From Pseudomonas abietaniphila (GTDB lineage: Bacteria; Pseudomonadota; Gammaproteobacteria; Pseudomonadales; Pseudomonadaceae), in contig NZ_FNCO01000008.1 of assembly GCF_900100795.1 (NCBI RefSeq), positions 186,001 through 250,000 on the forward strand: a stretch of 64,000 nucleotides of DNA, given 5' to 3'. Every line of letters starts with the position of its first letter. The stretch's first letter is position 1. Below the pieces are notes generated by a model. The model was not told the origin of the DNA. It searched no databases and saw only the letters and a list, made by a program, of their open reading frames with translations. Below are positions 25,401-34,233 of this stretch, piece by piece. Made by a program: the position numbers and the translations under genes.

Positions 25401-27883
25401 TGCCAAGCATGAACGTGTTGCAGGAGAACAGCAGAACCTGGATCGCGGAGGCCATTCTTGCGTGGTGGGAGAGCGCCAGCTTCTCGACGGCCCCGGATGC
25501 TGCGGTCTTGAAGATATCCGCCGCGTCCATCATGGATTTTCCTGTGCGCCTGCCTGAGTTTTTCTTCGCACGTGTGGAGCGGATATCCCTTAGCTACCTG
25601 CTTGCGCACGGCGTGTCCGCTGCCGACTATGCCGAGCAGATCGGCCAGTTTTTACGTCGCTTCACGCGGGTGCACTCGCTGGCCGTGGTCAACCCGTCTG
25701 GCATCCCGCCCGTGTTGGCGCCCATGAGCGCGCTCCCTCAGGTGATCGCCGACAGCTGCCCGCTGTTGCGTGAGCTGGACCTGAGCCGCCAACAGCTCAC
25801 GTTCAGCCTGTCTGACTTCGATCAATTCCGGCGCATGCGACAGTTGAAACGGCTGGATTTGACCGGCAACAACCTCGATTCGCTGAGCCTGACCGTGCGC
25901 ATGGAACCGCTTGTGCTCGATCGCCTGGTGCTCGACCGAACGCGATTGACCCGCTGGCCGCTGTGGCTCAACGACTGGATACCCGGCCATGTCGGGGAAG
26001 TGTCTCTGTCACACAACCGCATCACCGATTTGCCGGATCATGTTCTGCACAACATGCACAGCGCGGCTTCACCGACGGTCATCGACCTGTCGGGAAATCT
26101 GCTGCCCCGTCGTACGGTCATCGAAGCATGCCTTTATCAGGCGCGGCCTGGCGCTGCATTTCGCTTTGAATTGTACATACCGGCCCGGCTGCGCCCGCTG
26201 ATTGACGCTTTGTTGACGACGCAAACCGAGATCGAAACGGCGCTGAGTCGCTGGGTCGCGGATGCGGGCGCATCAATGCCGACGCAAGGCGTCCGAATTG
26301 CCCTGCGAGACACGCTGCTGGAGCAATGGCGAAGCAATGCAAGCGGGCGCGTTTCGCTGCCGCTGAGGCTTGACTCGGTCCCTCTCGAAGCTTTCCCGTT
26401 GTCCTTGCCAGAGGCGTTCTACCAGACGTTTACAGGCCTGGATCTGCACGATATTCGCGCAGGCGACGAGTCGTTGAATGCGCTGATCCGGCGTTTTCAA
26501 AATGCGACGACGGTCGACATCAGTGGCACACGAGTGCCGCCTTTGCTGGCACCGCCAGCCTCGCTGCTTGAGCTGCCCAACCTGAGGGAGATCGGCCTGT
26601 CGGGACACGGGATGCTGATCGATCAGGCTGCGTTTGATTTCTTCTGTCAGTTGCCGCAGTTACGTCATCTGGATCTCAGCGCCAATCGCCTGAGCGAAAC
26701 GATCGACACACAGGCGATCACTCATCGGCGCTGGGAGTCCTTGACGTTGGAAAGCATGGGGCTCGAACACTGCCCTGCATGGCTCACCGAGCTGCTGCCC
26801 AATCATCTGTATTCGTTGTCTCTGGCAGAAAACCGACTGACGGAACTGCCAGAGGCTCTTCTGGATAATCCTCGCAGCCATACGGCACGCAGCGAGATCA
26901 TTCTGACCGGGAATCCGCTGACCCTCGATACGATGGAGCGCGCCCATCTGAGCGAGGGACCCGACCGACCGTTTGCGTTTTACATGGACCTGCCCAATGA
27001 CTTCATGGAAACCGACTCGGAGGATGACAGCTCTGATGAAGCCCCCGACTCAGTGGATCATTGGCTGGTGGGCGATGACAGCACGCAGGCGATGCAGCGC
27101 ACGGCCTGGGCGGGAATCGAAGCGGCGGGCGATGCGCGCAGCCTGCTCAGCCTGATCGGTCGACTACGGCGCTCTGCGGATTTCCTCAGGGCAAGGGCGT
27201 CGCTGACATCACGGCTATGGGCAGTGTTGCAGGCCGCCGCTGCGGACTCGGATCTTCGGGTGTTGCTCAATGGCATGGCCGAAGAAGCGATCAGCAACAG
27301 GACCTGCGAAGACGGCGTTCGTCTGGAGTTCAATCAGATCGAGATTCAAGTGTTTTCGCGCACCTCGCTTCTCGGCATTCCCGACAACGAGCGTGGCGGC
27401 ACCTTGTATCGACTGATGCGCCGGCTCTACCGTCTGGATACCGTCGACCGAATGGCGCGTGAGAACACCGGCGCGCGCGATGCAGCGGAAGTCAGGATGG
27501 CATATCGCGTCGGCCTTGCCGAGCGGCTCGACCTGCCACTGGCACCGGCTAACATGCTGTACCGCGAAGCGGCTGCCCTGACCGAGACTGAAATTTCCGA
27601 CGTCGCGGCGCGTGTACTGCAGAGCGAAACGTCCAATGAGTTTCTGCGAACGGCCTCGAACTGTGAGTTCTGGCAGAAGTGGTTACGTGAGTCCCATGCT
27701 CAGGCGTTCGCTGAACTGGAGAGCGTTTTCGCTCAGGAGCGGGAGCGGCTGGAAGATCAGTTTCCTGAACTGGATCAAGCCTATCTGGAGCGTGCGAAGG
27801 CGATGGATGACGATCAGAAACGGCGTGAAGCCGAGCTGATTTCCACCTTGACGATTCAGGCTGGCCTCACCTACGGCAACTGA
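22475..27883 (+). CDS. Giant LRR protein with dermonecrotic-toxin and NEL-type E3 ubiquitin ligase domains
   Basis: The GTG at 22475 has AAGGA eight bases upstream and gives about 1802 aa; a GTG at 22442 lacks a ribosome site. The N-terminal ~450 residues resemble the dermonecrotic-toxin-like domain (DUF6543) of large Pseudomonas proteins and include a hydrophobic stretch near 410 (LANVAALYVPLLGNLLFVYA). Leucine-rich repeats (LRELDLSRQQL, LKRLDLTGNNLDSL, HLDLSANRL) span about 1085-1500. After an acidic linker the C-terminal ~270 residues form a NEL (novel E3 ligase) domain with the catalytic motif Cys-Glu-Asp, Cys1611. NEL enzymes such as IpaH and SspH ubiquitinate host proteins after delivery into eukaryotic cells. 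No signal peptide is seen, and the secretion route is unknown. Confidence 0.88.
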   Translation: MPTSPDNDASKLEQLRQQFALDPVLTTLQAQLPSGFIEASPSERKAYIEALRLSRTCKADLKKALEPLKGLDAFCTPLLADALDARFGKRFNPVQDRFFGITLHGHAEPSSVTHTLLEAAMHNYEREESVTSGFDRFSLLGADGFPHPEKMKYEEFVDLSRHLNLGQKYQDHLNSVLEPESRAGDGPEVARLNMRGLFISNDRADLELYARAATLRKQVSASFGSAIIDLAMNRPSPKLDGHPLLIQGLRLLEHDILRVTVIRPARTWTFTQVPIVLYIPQDPICPMKEYALMAEIESDLRTRLMDLKYQQFFASLIGERNRASFFERLNRHLFPLQPMDGNRFTTGLWEHQADHSAQLLIESDPIEGNLFRSMYAQQMSLIKDNARFLAVPTEDEDALTRRKRLQRWLNLGLTLANVAALYVPLLGNLLFVYASAELMSEVYHGLEDLSHDDFEQGVGHLMDAATNLAFMAALAKAGATARLPEPPPIQSNHFIADLVPVKLANGQTRLWKPDISPFQVDVVLPEGLSPDIDGVTTVNGKRYIQIEDRTYELHHEAHVNKWALKHPDPMRHVSLPLQRNGVGAFKHFGEDVAQWSARKLFTRLGHSVAGLSDAAAGQILSVTGTDEALLREVHGQSAVPPGHLRDTIKRFQLDARVQSEPHVGDRTPRERFAELYQASEHSDDPAVQRMQRDFPGLPSHVAEDIVADASTVERQQMLDTGRVALRHAEAAVWQLRQTRLNRALEGFHLKSVVSPDTDTLRLRLLARLPGGSDTVRIELRDGSRHGPLLDSVGSADAAEPKTLVRRNGGYLAYDAQGNDLNSMPPDGNNLCDALMHALPDGPRRAIGLPHVWQAEALNERLARLAASDRQQSADLLGQVSKPLRFNQPQRMLKGRLGYGLSGRGRLPGFVLEDHLLDKIARLELGQMNPQTALDALRSAHPQASNGDLNQRLDVLLDERSALRADLDAWAWRSTELPSMNVLQENSRTWIAEAILAWWESASFSTAPDAAVLKISAASIMDFPVRLPEFFFARVERISLSYLLAHGVSAADYAEQIGQFLRRFTRVHSLAVVNPSGIPPVLAPMSALPQVIADSCPLLRELDLSRQQLTFSLSDFDQFRRMRQLKRLDLTGNNLDSLSLTVRMEPLVLDRLVLDRTRLTRWPLWLNDWIPGHVGEVSLSHNRITDLPDHVLHNMHSAASPTVIDLSGNLLPRRTVIEACLYQARPGAAFRFELYIPARLRPLIDALLTTQTEIETALSRWVADAGASMPTQGVRIALRDTLLEQWRSNASGRVSLPLRLDSVPLEAFPLSLPEAFYQTFTGLDLHDIRAGDESLNALIRRFQNATTVDISGTRVPPLLAPPASLLELPNLREIGLSGHGMLIDQAAFDFFCQLPQLRHLDLSANRLSETIDTQAITHRRWESLTLESMGLEHCPAWLTELLPNHLYSLSLAENRLTELPEALLDNPRSHTARSEIILTGNPLTLDTMERAHLSEGPDRPFAFYMDLPNDFMETDSEDDSSDEAPDSVDHWLVGDDSTQAMQRTAWAGIEAAGDARSLLSLIGRLRRSADFLRARASLTSRLWAVLQAAAADSDLRVLLNGMAEEAISNRTCEDGVRLEFNQIEIQVFSRTSLLGIPDNERGGTLYRLMRRLYRLDTVDRMARENTGARDAAEVRMAYRVGLAERLDLPLAPANMLYREAAALTETEISDVAARVLQSETSNEFLRTASNCEFWQKWLRESHAQAFAELESVFAQERERLEDQFPELDQAYLERAKAMDDDQKRREAELISTLTIQAGLTYGN

Positions 27884-27963
27884 CAACCGCGGCAAAGGCG
27901 GCAAGAACAGGAGCAGCGTCTGCTAGAATCGTTGCTCTTTTTCGTTGCTGCCTTTGTTGATGA

Positions 27964-28296
27964 ATGATGCCGACACCCTCCGCTGATGAGACCCAGGCGC
28001 CGCCGATCCCTCTGGTGATCAAGCCGTGGTTCGTCTACCTGGTGCGCGCCGCCAACGGGGCTCTGTACTGCGGCATCAGCGACGACCCTTATCGCCGATT
28101 CCAAAAACACCAGAGCGGCAAGGGCGCGCGCTTTTTCTTTTCAAGCCCTGCTGTTGCACTGGTGTATGTCGAAGCGTGCCGTGACAAGGGCGAAGCGCTG
28201 CGCCAGGAACGCCTGATCAAGAAACTGCGCAAACAGGCAAAAGAAGCGCTGGCGGCGAGCTTTATCCACAGCGGTGATGCGCCGCCATCAGCCTGA
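27964..28296 (+). CDS. GIY-YIG nuclease family protein
   Basis: This 110-residue protein has the UPF0213/YhbQ-like GIY-YIG layout: FVYLVRAANGALYCGISDDPYRRFQKHQSGKGARFF, with the GIY-equivalent YLV, the YIG-equivalent YCG and the conserved Arg. A basic C-terminal helix follows. It is probably a small cytosolic nucleic-acid-binding or nuclease protein, but the substrate is not known. ATG codons at 27964 and 27967 are both possible. Confidence 0.9.
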   Translation: MMPTPSADETQAPPIPLVIKPWFVYLVRAANGALYCGISDDPYRRFQKHQSGKGARFFFSSPAVALVYVEACRDKGEALRQERLIKKLRKQAKEALAASFIHSGDAPPSA

Positions 28297-28360
28297 GCGG
28301 GTAGGCCACGCGCGCCCAGGCAGCTAAGCTGCTGGTTTACCCCTGCGGATGGCCCGAAGC

Positions 28361-29293
28361 ATGTCAGAACTGATTCTTCATCATTACCCAACGTCCCTGT
28401 TCTCCGAGAAAGCGCGCTTGATGCTTGGCTTCAAGGGGCTGTCGTGGCGTTCGGTGACCGTCCCGCCGATCATGCCCAAACCTGACGTCACTGCGCTGAC
28501 AGGTGGCTATCGTAAAACCCCGGTGCTGCAGGTCGGTGCCGATATCTACTGCGACACCGCGCTCATTGCCCGCCGTCTTGAAGCTGAAAAGTCATCGCCG
28601 ACGTTTTTCCCCGAAGGCCAGGAGTTCACCTCGGCAAGCCTGGCGAACTGGGCGGACACGGTGCTGTTCCTGCACTCGGTCAGCCTGGTGTTTCAGCCGG
28701 CTTCGCTGGCGGTGCGCTTCGCCAAAGTGCCGCCTGAGGGCGTTAAAGCCTTCGTCGCCGACCGCGCGACGTTTTTCGACGGCGGTACTGCGACCCGCGT
28801 GCCTCTGGAACTGGCACAGCATCAATGGCCGACATTGATGGGGCGCCTGGAGACGCAGTTGGAGCGCAGCGGTGATTTCCTGTTGGGCGCTCCGTCGATT
28901 GCCGACTTCTCGGTGGCGCATACGTTGTGGTTTCTCAAGCAGACCCCTGTCACCGCTCCCTTTGTCGATGACTATCCGGCGGTGCTGGCCTGGTATCAGC
29001 GCGTGGTGGGCTTCGGTCATGGCGCGGCCAGCGAGTTGAGCCCGGCCGACGCCATCGAGATCGCGCGCAACGCATCGCCAGCGCCTCTGCCGGGTGAGGT
29101 CTTCACTGATCCAAACGGATTCGAGGTGGGGCAGCAGGTCAGCGTCTCTGCGGTGGATTACGGGGTAGACGCTGTGCAGGGCGAGTTGGTGTTCAGTGGT
29201 CGCGAAGAAATCATTCTGCGCCGTGAAGATGAGCGTGCCGGGATCGTGCACGTGCATGTTCCGCGCTATGGGTTTCGCATCCAGAAGGGTTAA
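28361..29293 (+). CDS. Glutathione S-transferase family protein
   Basis: The ATG at 28361 (MSELILHHYPTSLFSEKARLMLGF) gives about 310 aa; an in-frame ATG at 28349 is a less likely start. The N-terminal thioredoxin-like domain has the GST start with Ser and the cis-Pro block KTPVLQVGADIYCDTALIARRLE. A helical C-terminal domain contains the ADFSVAHTLWFL helix. The last ~85 residues extend beyond a normal GST (~220 aa) and look like a small beta-rich add-on. The substrate is unknown. Confidence 0.88.
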   Translation: MSELILHHYPTSLFSEKARLMLGFKGLSWRSVTVPPIMPKPDVTALTGGYRKTPVLQVGADIYCDTALIARRLEAEKSSPTFFPEGQEFTSASLANWADTVLFLHSVSLVFQPASLAVRFAKVPPEGVKAFVADRATFFDGGTATRVPLELAQHQWPTLMGRLETQLERSGDFLLGAPSIADFSVAHTLWFLKQTPVTAPFVDDYPAVLAWYQRVVGFGHGAASELSPADAIEIARNASPAPLPGEVFTDPNGFEVGQQVSVSAVDYGVDAVQGELVFSGREEIILRREDERAGIVHVHVPRYGFRIQKG

Positions 29294-29767
29294 CCCTTGC
29301 ATCGATGATAAGGCGTGAGTGACGTCATGCCTCATCATACAAGTGCATAAGCAAAAAGCTTTTTACGTGAAAGCGTTCTTGATGATGCGTCTTGGATGAT
29401 GAGTGGCTGTCATTTCTGACAGTAGTAATTGCGTTGGTGTTGTGTATGATTTCTCTGAACGTTCGATAAAGTGAAAGTGATGAGTTACTTTCACATCCTG
29501 TGACCGTCCTTGTTGTGAAATCCAAGGGGCTGGGTTGTATGTATTTCAATTGAAGTGCCGCGAACAAGCGGATTTGATTGATGAGTCACCGGACTTTACA
29601 CCTCCCGTTCGCGTTGAATCACCGAGCGCTGCAGTCGGTGAGTCGTGTGTAGCAGGGTGTTTGATAGTTGACGGGGCTGGTTGGCTGCTGTTAGCTCCTG
29701 GGTAAAGCGACAGATAACCGTCGCTTCCCGAGTATTGATATTTCAGTGGTCAGCGAGAGGGTCATGG
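29294..29767. promoter_or_regulatory. AT-rich intergenic region with two palindromes
   Basis: These 474 bases have no convincing gene and are much more AT-rich than the GST gene. Two clean inverted repeats stand out: CTGTCA-TTTC-TGACAG at 29407-29422 and GTGAAAGT-N8-ACTTTCAC at 29471-29494. They are candidates for operator sites controlling the downstream hydrolase gene. Confidence 0.45.
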
Positions 29768-31990
29768 ATGATGAGTAAAATAAACTGGCGATACGGTCGC
29801 GATCATAATGCGGACTATATAGAGTATCTTCTCGATGAGCCTGGTTATCCGGAGGGTGCGTATCCCACGCTGATTGTTGATGGTGTTGTGCGTGATGCTA
29901 CGTTGATGCCCGATCAGAAAACTCTGAGAGTTTTTATCTCTGTTGCGCAAGTCAACAAGATCACAGAGGTTACAACGCCGCACCAGCTGTTCTCCCGCAA
30001 GGCTAAGCTGTCGTCACGGCAACCGGCTGCCAGCAACAAGCGTGGTGACCGATCAGCATGGCCGACGGCTCCGGATCCTGCCTCGCTTGGTCCATATAAG
30101 GTGACTCGCAAGGAATATGATTTTGGCGATGAAATACTGGCGCTTCCCGGAATTGATGACAAGGTGGAGCTTCGCGCTGAGGTGCATCTGCCGGTTGCGC
30201 GAGTACTCCACTGTCCGATCGTGGTTTTTATACACGGAAGGCACCAAACCTGCCTGAGCGAGAGTGGCGGGCCAGGAGCTATTATCTGGCCTTGCGCGGC
30301 AAATGAATCTGCCCTCCCTAATTATAAGGGCTACGCCTCTACAGCATCAGCACTTGCCAGCCATGGCTATGTTGTCGTCTCCGTATCCGCCAACGGTGTG
30401 AATCGAAAAGAAGGCGGCTATATACCGGACGGTGGGAGGTTACGCGGGCATCTGATCCTGGAACACCTGCAACTGTTGTCGCGTGCGAACAGCGGTAACT
30501 GTCCTGAACTGTCTTACCTTACGGGCAGGCTGGATTTGGATAGCATAGGGCTGGTCGGCCACTCTCGGGGTGGAGATGGTATTGCCAGAGCAATTACACT
30601 GAATCGAGTTCATAAAATGGGCTTTGGTATCCGCGCGGCTTTATTTTTGGGTGGCACAGCGATGGAAAAGATACCGCTGCCCAATATCCATACCGCAGCC
30701 ATTCTGCCTTTTCTGGATGGTGATGTTGTGAATCTAGAGTCGCAGATCTATTCTGATATCTCTCGGTATGCCATTGCCGGTGATGCCCTGCACAGTTCGG
30801 TTTTTTGGTTGGGCGCCAATCATAATTATTTCAACAAGTACTGGTCGCCTGGTTTTCCTTTGGGCACGGATGATGCGGAAAATGCATGGGGTGACGTTGA
30901 AGTTACACGCCTGAGTGCAAGTGAGCAGCGTAGGCTAGCGGAGATATATATCAGTGGTTTTTTTCGCCTGACGCTGGGTAAGGAACCGGCTTTTTTAAGC
31001 TTGTTTGACGGCTCACCCGTCAAAGCACCCACATTACCTAAAGCAGACGTCAGGAGCAGTGCGCACTTTCCTTCATCAAGTCGCTATACGTTACAAAGCT
31101 TTGAAACGATGTACGCCGATCATCCGTCACCCGGCCAAGGAGATTGGCAATGGGAAATTGTGAAAGGCAGTGGTGAACTGAAAGGCAAACCCTCGTTTGG
31201 CGAGGATCTGCGATATGCGCATTACGGCTACCACACGTTTCTAAACCTAAAAAGCGACTCTGGGTCATCTCCAGCCGAGCTGCTACTCAGCCCACCGGAG
31301 AAGGGTGTCTCGGTCGATCCCTCGCGTTATACGCATCTCAGTTTTCACGTGGCTCATTTTGCTGTCGAGAATGATAATGCAGGCGTAGAAGTGCAGATTT
31401 ACCTGAACGGAAGTCGCTTGGACCTCGGCCAGGAAGGCTGCGTGCTCTGGCCGATCCCCGAAATTGTTCCCGGCGTGGATACGTTCCTCAAACAGCAAGT
31501 CTTGTTGCCGCTGGGTGCCATGTCGGCAGACTTGCCCAAGGTTCTGGACACGCTGGCGTTTGTTTTGCCTCACGGGGGCAATATTTATATTTCTGATATT
31601 GCGTTGGTGACCCCGTCTCTCGGGCAGCCCCAGCCGTTAGCGCTTCCCTTCGTAAGTGTGGAGTCTGTTTCTACCTTGCCTACTGGGCTGGAGCAGGAGA
31701 TAGAGGTAAAAGTCAGATTATCCGAGGCGAGCTCGAGTCCTGTTTCTCTGCGACTAGCCGTGAACATCCTGCACACCGTCCACAGTTTTATGAGTATTGA
31801 TACTCCCCCATTGGTTTTTGAACCCGAAACAACCTCGATCACCGCCTCATTCAGAATTCCGGCAGGAGGGTTCAAAGGTGAACACTTCGATCTTGGCAAT
31901 GACAGGTCCCTGTCGGTTATAAGGACGATGGCACTGTCAAATGCGTTGTTTGACCAGGAGCGCGCACTGCTAATTCTTCCCGCGCACTAG
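29768..31990 (+). CDS. Large alpha/beta hydrolase with C-terminal beta domains
   Basis: The ATG at 29768 (MMSKINWRYGRD) follows an AGAGGG ribosome site and gives about 740 aa. Residues ~130-420 form an alpha/beta hydrolase: oxyanion region VVFIHGRHQ, then the nucleophile elbow GHSRGG with Ser266. The acidic and histidine triad members are not certain (LFHDG-like and LGANHNYFN blocks are candidates). From about 450 onward the sequence is beta-rich, including carbohydrate-binding-like and Ig-like segments. There is no signal peptide. Base composition is distinctly lower in GC than neighbouring genes, suggesting horizontal gain. No named family was recognised, and the substrate is unknown. Confidence 0.78.
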   Translation: MMSKINWRYGRDHNADYIEYLLDEPGYPEGAYPTLIVDGVVRDATLMPDQKTLRVFISVAQVNKITEVTTPHQLFSRKAKLSSRQPAASNKRGDRSAWPTAPDPASLGPYKVTRKEYDFGDEILALPGIDDKVELRAEVHLPVARVLHCPIVVFIHGRHQTCLSESGGPGAIIWPCAANESALPNYKGYASTASALASHGYVVVSVSANGVNRKEGGYIPDGGRLRGHLILEHLQLLSRANSGNCPELSYLTGRLDLDSIGLVGHSRGGDGIARAITLNRVHKMGFGIRAALFLGGTAMEKIPLPNIHTAAILPFLDGDVVNLESQIYSDISRYAIAGDALHSSVFWLGANHNYFNKYWSPGFPLGTDDAENAWGDVEVTRLSASEQRRLAEIYISGFFRLTLGKEPAFLSLFDGSPVKAPTLPKADVRSSAHFPSSSRYTLQSFETMYADHPSPGQGDWQWEIVKGSGELKGKPSFGEDLRYAHYGYHTFLNLKSDSGSSPAELLLSPPEKGVSVDPSRYTHLSFHVAHFAVENDNAGVEVQIYLNGSRLDLGQEGCVLWPIPEIVPGVDTFLKQQVLLPLGAMSADLPKVLDTLAFVLPHGGNIYISDIALVTPSLGQPQPLALPFVSVESVSTLPTGLEQEIEVKVRLSEASSSPVSLRLAVNILHTVHSFMSIDTPPLVFEPETTSITASFRIPAGGFKGEHFDLGNDRSLSVIRTMALSNALFDQERALLILPAH

Positions 31991-32028
31991 TGCCGGCCGG
32001 TCAGCGCGCCAGGGTTTGCATACGGAAT

Positions 32029-32046
32029 GCCGTCCGAACGGACGGC
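32029..32046. terminator. Perfect hairpin after the hydrolase gene
   Basis: GCCGTCC-GAAC-GGACGGC is a perfect inverted repeat about 38 bases past the stop codon. No T-run follows, so its role as terminator is uncertain. Confidence 0.35.
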
Positions 32047-32136
32047 TAGAGAGGACGGTGCGACGTATATCGGGAGCGCAGCATCGGTGCTGGCGTTTTT
32101 TTGAAATCGCACTGCCGCAAACCTTCGCTGCGAGGG

Positions 32137-32493
32137 TCAACTCTGTTTCAACGCCGCCAGAATCTCATCCGGTGAGAACCCTCTGATCAGCGTGCCGTTC
32201 ACGTCGATCAGAGGGATGCCCCGTCCACCGAGCGCCTCGTAGGCTTTGCGCCCTTCGGCCGATTTCTCGATGTCGTATTCGGTGTAAGGGATGCCCTTGC
32301 TGTCGAGGAAGCGCCGCGTCTGTTTGCAGTAGCCGCACCAGTCGGTGGCATACATCACTACCTTCGCCTGAGCTTGAGTCTGCGATGAGACCGCCTGGGA
32401 CGGATTGACGAAGTGTTCGATCTTGCCCCAGTTCTGGTACACCACGACGACCAGCAGGATCAGCACGAACTTCTTCAGCGTACGCACGAGCAT
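32137..32493 (-). CDS. Membrane-anchored glutaredoxin family protein
   Basis: This 118-residue protein starts with a hydrophobic anchor (LKKFVLILLVVVVYQNW) and then a glutaredoxin fold with the active site WCGYC, a two-cysteine redox motif, and the GGRGIPLIDVNG cis-proline region. It is predicted to be tethered to the inner membrane. Start and ndpA stop are only four bases apart, so the two genes are likely cotranscribed, with ndpA first. Confidence 0.9.
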   Translation of the reverse strand: MLVRTLKKFVLILLVVVVYQNWGKIEHFVNPSQAVSSQTQAQAKVVMYATDWCGYCKQTRRFLDSKGIPYTEYDIEKSAEGRKAYEALGGRGIPLIDVNGTLIRGFSPDEILAALKQS

Positions 32494-32497
32494 GGGT

Positions 32498-33499
32498 TCA
32501 GCGCCTTTTCAACTGGTCGGTGAGCTGCGTCGGCAGACCTTTGATGATCAGCGTGCCTTTTTCTTCGTCGTACTCGATCTTGTCGCCTAGCAGGTGCGCT
32601 TCGAAGCTGATCGACAACCCTTCGGCACGGCCGGTAAAGCGGCGGAACTGATTGAGCGTGCGCTTATCGGCCGGGATTTCCGGCGACAGGCCGTAGTCCT
32701 TGTTGCGAATGTGCTCGTAAAAAGCACGCGGGCGGTCTTCGTCGATCAGGCCGGAGAGCTCTTCGAGGGCAATGGGTTCGCCCATCTTGCTCTGGCTGCT
32801 GGCGTAGTCGACCAGCGCCTTGGTTTTCTCGCGGGTCGACTCCTCGGGCAGGTCCTCGCTCTCGACGAAGTCGCTGAACGCCTTGAGCAGGGTGCGCGTC
32901 TCGCCGGGGCCGTCGACGCCTTCCTGGCAGCCGATGAAGTCGCGGAAGTACTCAGAGACCTTCTTGCCGTTCTTGCCTTTGATGAACGAGATGTACTGCT
33001 TGGACGCTTTGTTGTTCTGCCACTCGGAGATGTTGATCCGCGCGGCCAGGTGCAGCTGGCCCAGGTCCAGGTGCCGGGAAGGCGTGACGTCCAGCGCCTC
33101 GTTGACCGCAACGCCTTCGCTGTGATGCAGCAGGGCGATGGCGAGGTACTCAGTCATGCCCTGTTGATAGTGGGCGAACAGCACATGGCCGCCGACCGAC
33201 AGGTTGGACTCTTCCATCAGCTTCTGCAGATGCTCGACTGCAACGCGGCTGAACGCGGTGAAGTCCTTGCCCTCATCGATGTATTCCTTCAGCCAGCCGC
33301 TGAACGGATGAGCGCCCGACTCCGGATGAAACAAGCCCCAAGCTTTGCCTTGTTTGGCGTTGTAGCTCTCGTTGAGGTCGGCCAGCATGTTCTCGATGGC
33401 CTGGGACTCGGCGAGTTCGGAGTCTCGAGCGTGGAGGACTGCGGGCGTACCGTCGGGTTTCTTGTCGATCAGGTGAACGATGGCATGACGGATCGGCAT
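32498..33499 (-). CDS. ndpA: Nucleoid-associated protein NdpA (YejK family)
   Basis: The start at 33499 (MPIRHAIVHLIDKKPDGTPAVLHARDSEL) gives 333 aa, the family's normal length (335 in E. coli YejK); upstream extensions are not conserved-looking. The protein has the typical LFHPESGAHPFSGWLKEY and HLDLGQLHLAARINI blocks. YejK/NdpA is a cytosolic nucleoid protein of uncertain role that interacts with topoisomerases. The gene is followed closely by the glutaredoxin gene on the same strand. Confidence 0.93.
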   Translation of the reverse strand: MPIRHAIVHLIDKKPDGTPAVLHARDSELAESQAIENMLADLNESYNAKQGKAWGLFHPESGAHPFSGWLKEYIDEGKDFTAFSRVAVEHLQKLMEESNLSVGGHVLFAHYQQGMTEYLAIALLHHSEGVAVNEALDVTPSRHLDLGQLHLAARINISEWQNNKASKQYISFIKGKNGKKVSEYFRDFIGCQEGVDGPGETRTLLKAFSDFVESEDLPEESTREKTKALVDYASSQSKMGEPIALEELSGLIDEDRPRAFYEHIRNKDYGLSPEIPADKRTLNQFRRFTGRAEGLSISFEAHLLGDKIEYDEEKGTLIIKGLPTQLTDQLKRR

Positions 33500-33852
33500 G
33501 GAATTCTCGGCCTTTGAAGTGGAACTGAACGGGTGGAGGCAGGACCCGTGCGAAAGTCGGCAAGTGTACCGCAGACAAGCCCCGGATCGACCCGGGAAGG
33601 CCGAAAACACTGCTCAAAACCCCGATATACGACTTTTTTACGCTTCAGACGTGATAAAGCTGACCAAATGGGTAGGTAGGTGCGGATATTTGCTTGGCTC
33701 TGTGCTAGTTTTGCCCCGTCTTGCGCACTGAAGCGCGCCAAGCACGCAGTTTGTGGGCGTCCGGCCGAACCAAAGGCCGATTTCGGTATCTACATTTCGC
33801 GTCTGTACACACTCTGCAAACCATATGAATTTGATAGGGAAGGAACACCACC
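33500..33852. promoter_or_regulatory. Divergent ndpA/hupN promoter region
   Basis: These 353 bases hold no gene. A hairpin (CGGCC with GGCCG, about 33760-33778) would lie in the hupN mRNA leader. The ribosome site GGAAGG stands before the hupN ATG. No operator was identified. Confidence 0.4.
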
Positions 33853-34134
33853 ATGGCTCTGACTAAAGACCAATTGATCGCCGATATCGCAGAAGCTATC
33901 GACGCGCCAAAAACCACCGCGCGCAACGCTCTCGACCAATTGGGCCAAATCGTCGCTGACCAACTGGAATCCGGTAGTGAAATCACTCTGCCAGGCATCG
34001 GCAAACTGAAAATCACCGAGCGTCCTGCTCGCACCGGCCGCAACCCGTCGACTGGCGCAGCCATCGAAATCGCCGCCAAGAAAGTGGTCAAGTTCGTTCC
34101 AGCCAAAGTGCTGACCGACTCGGTCAACAAGTAA
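33853..34134 (+). CDS. hupN: HU family DNA-binding protein HupN
   Basis: This 93-residue protein begins MALTKDQLIADIAEAIDAPKTTARNAL and contains the DNA-contact arm region LKITERPARTGRNPSTGAAIEIAAKK of HU proteins. It resembles the pseudomonad HupN type more than the HupA or HupB types. It is a histone-like protein that bends DNA and compacts the nucleoid. It is transcribed away from ndpA, another nucleoid protein, and ends at a clear terminator. Confidence 0.93.
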   Translation: MALTKDQLIADIAEAIDAPKTTARNALDQLGQIVADQLESGSEITLPGIGKLKITERPARTGRNPSTGAAIEIAAKKVVKFVPAKVLTDSVNK

Positions 34135-34155
34135 GCAAAACGCTGCTTGTAAGAG

Positions 34156-34193
34156 AAACCGTGTGACGGAGCGATCCGGACACGGTTTTTTTG
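34156..34193 (+). terminator. Intrinsic terminator of hupN
   Basis: AAACCGTGT pairs with ACACGGTTT and runs into a T-run (TTTTTTT). Confidence 0.85.
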
Positions 34194-34233
34194 TGCCCGG
34201 AATTCAGCGATCGGAGCGCGCTGCTTGCGCGGG

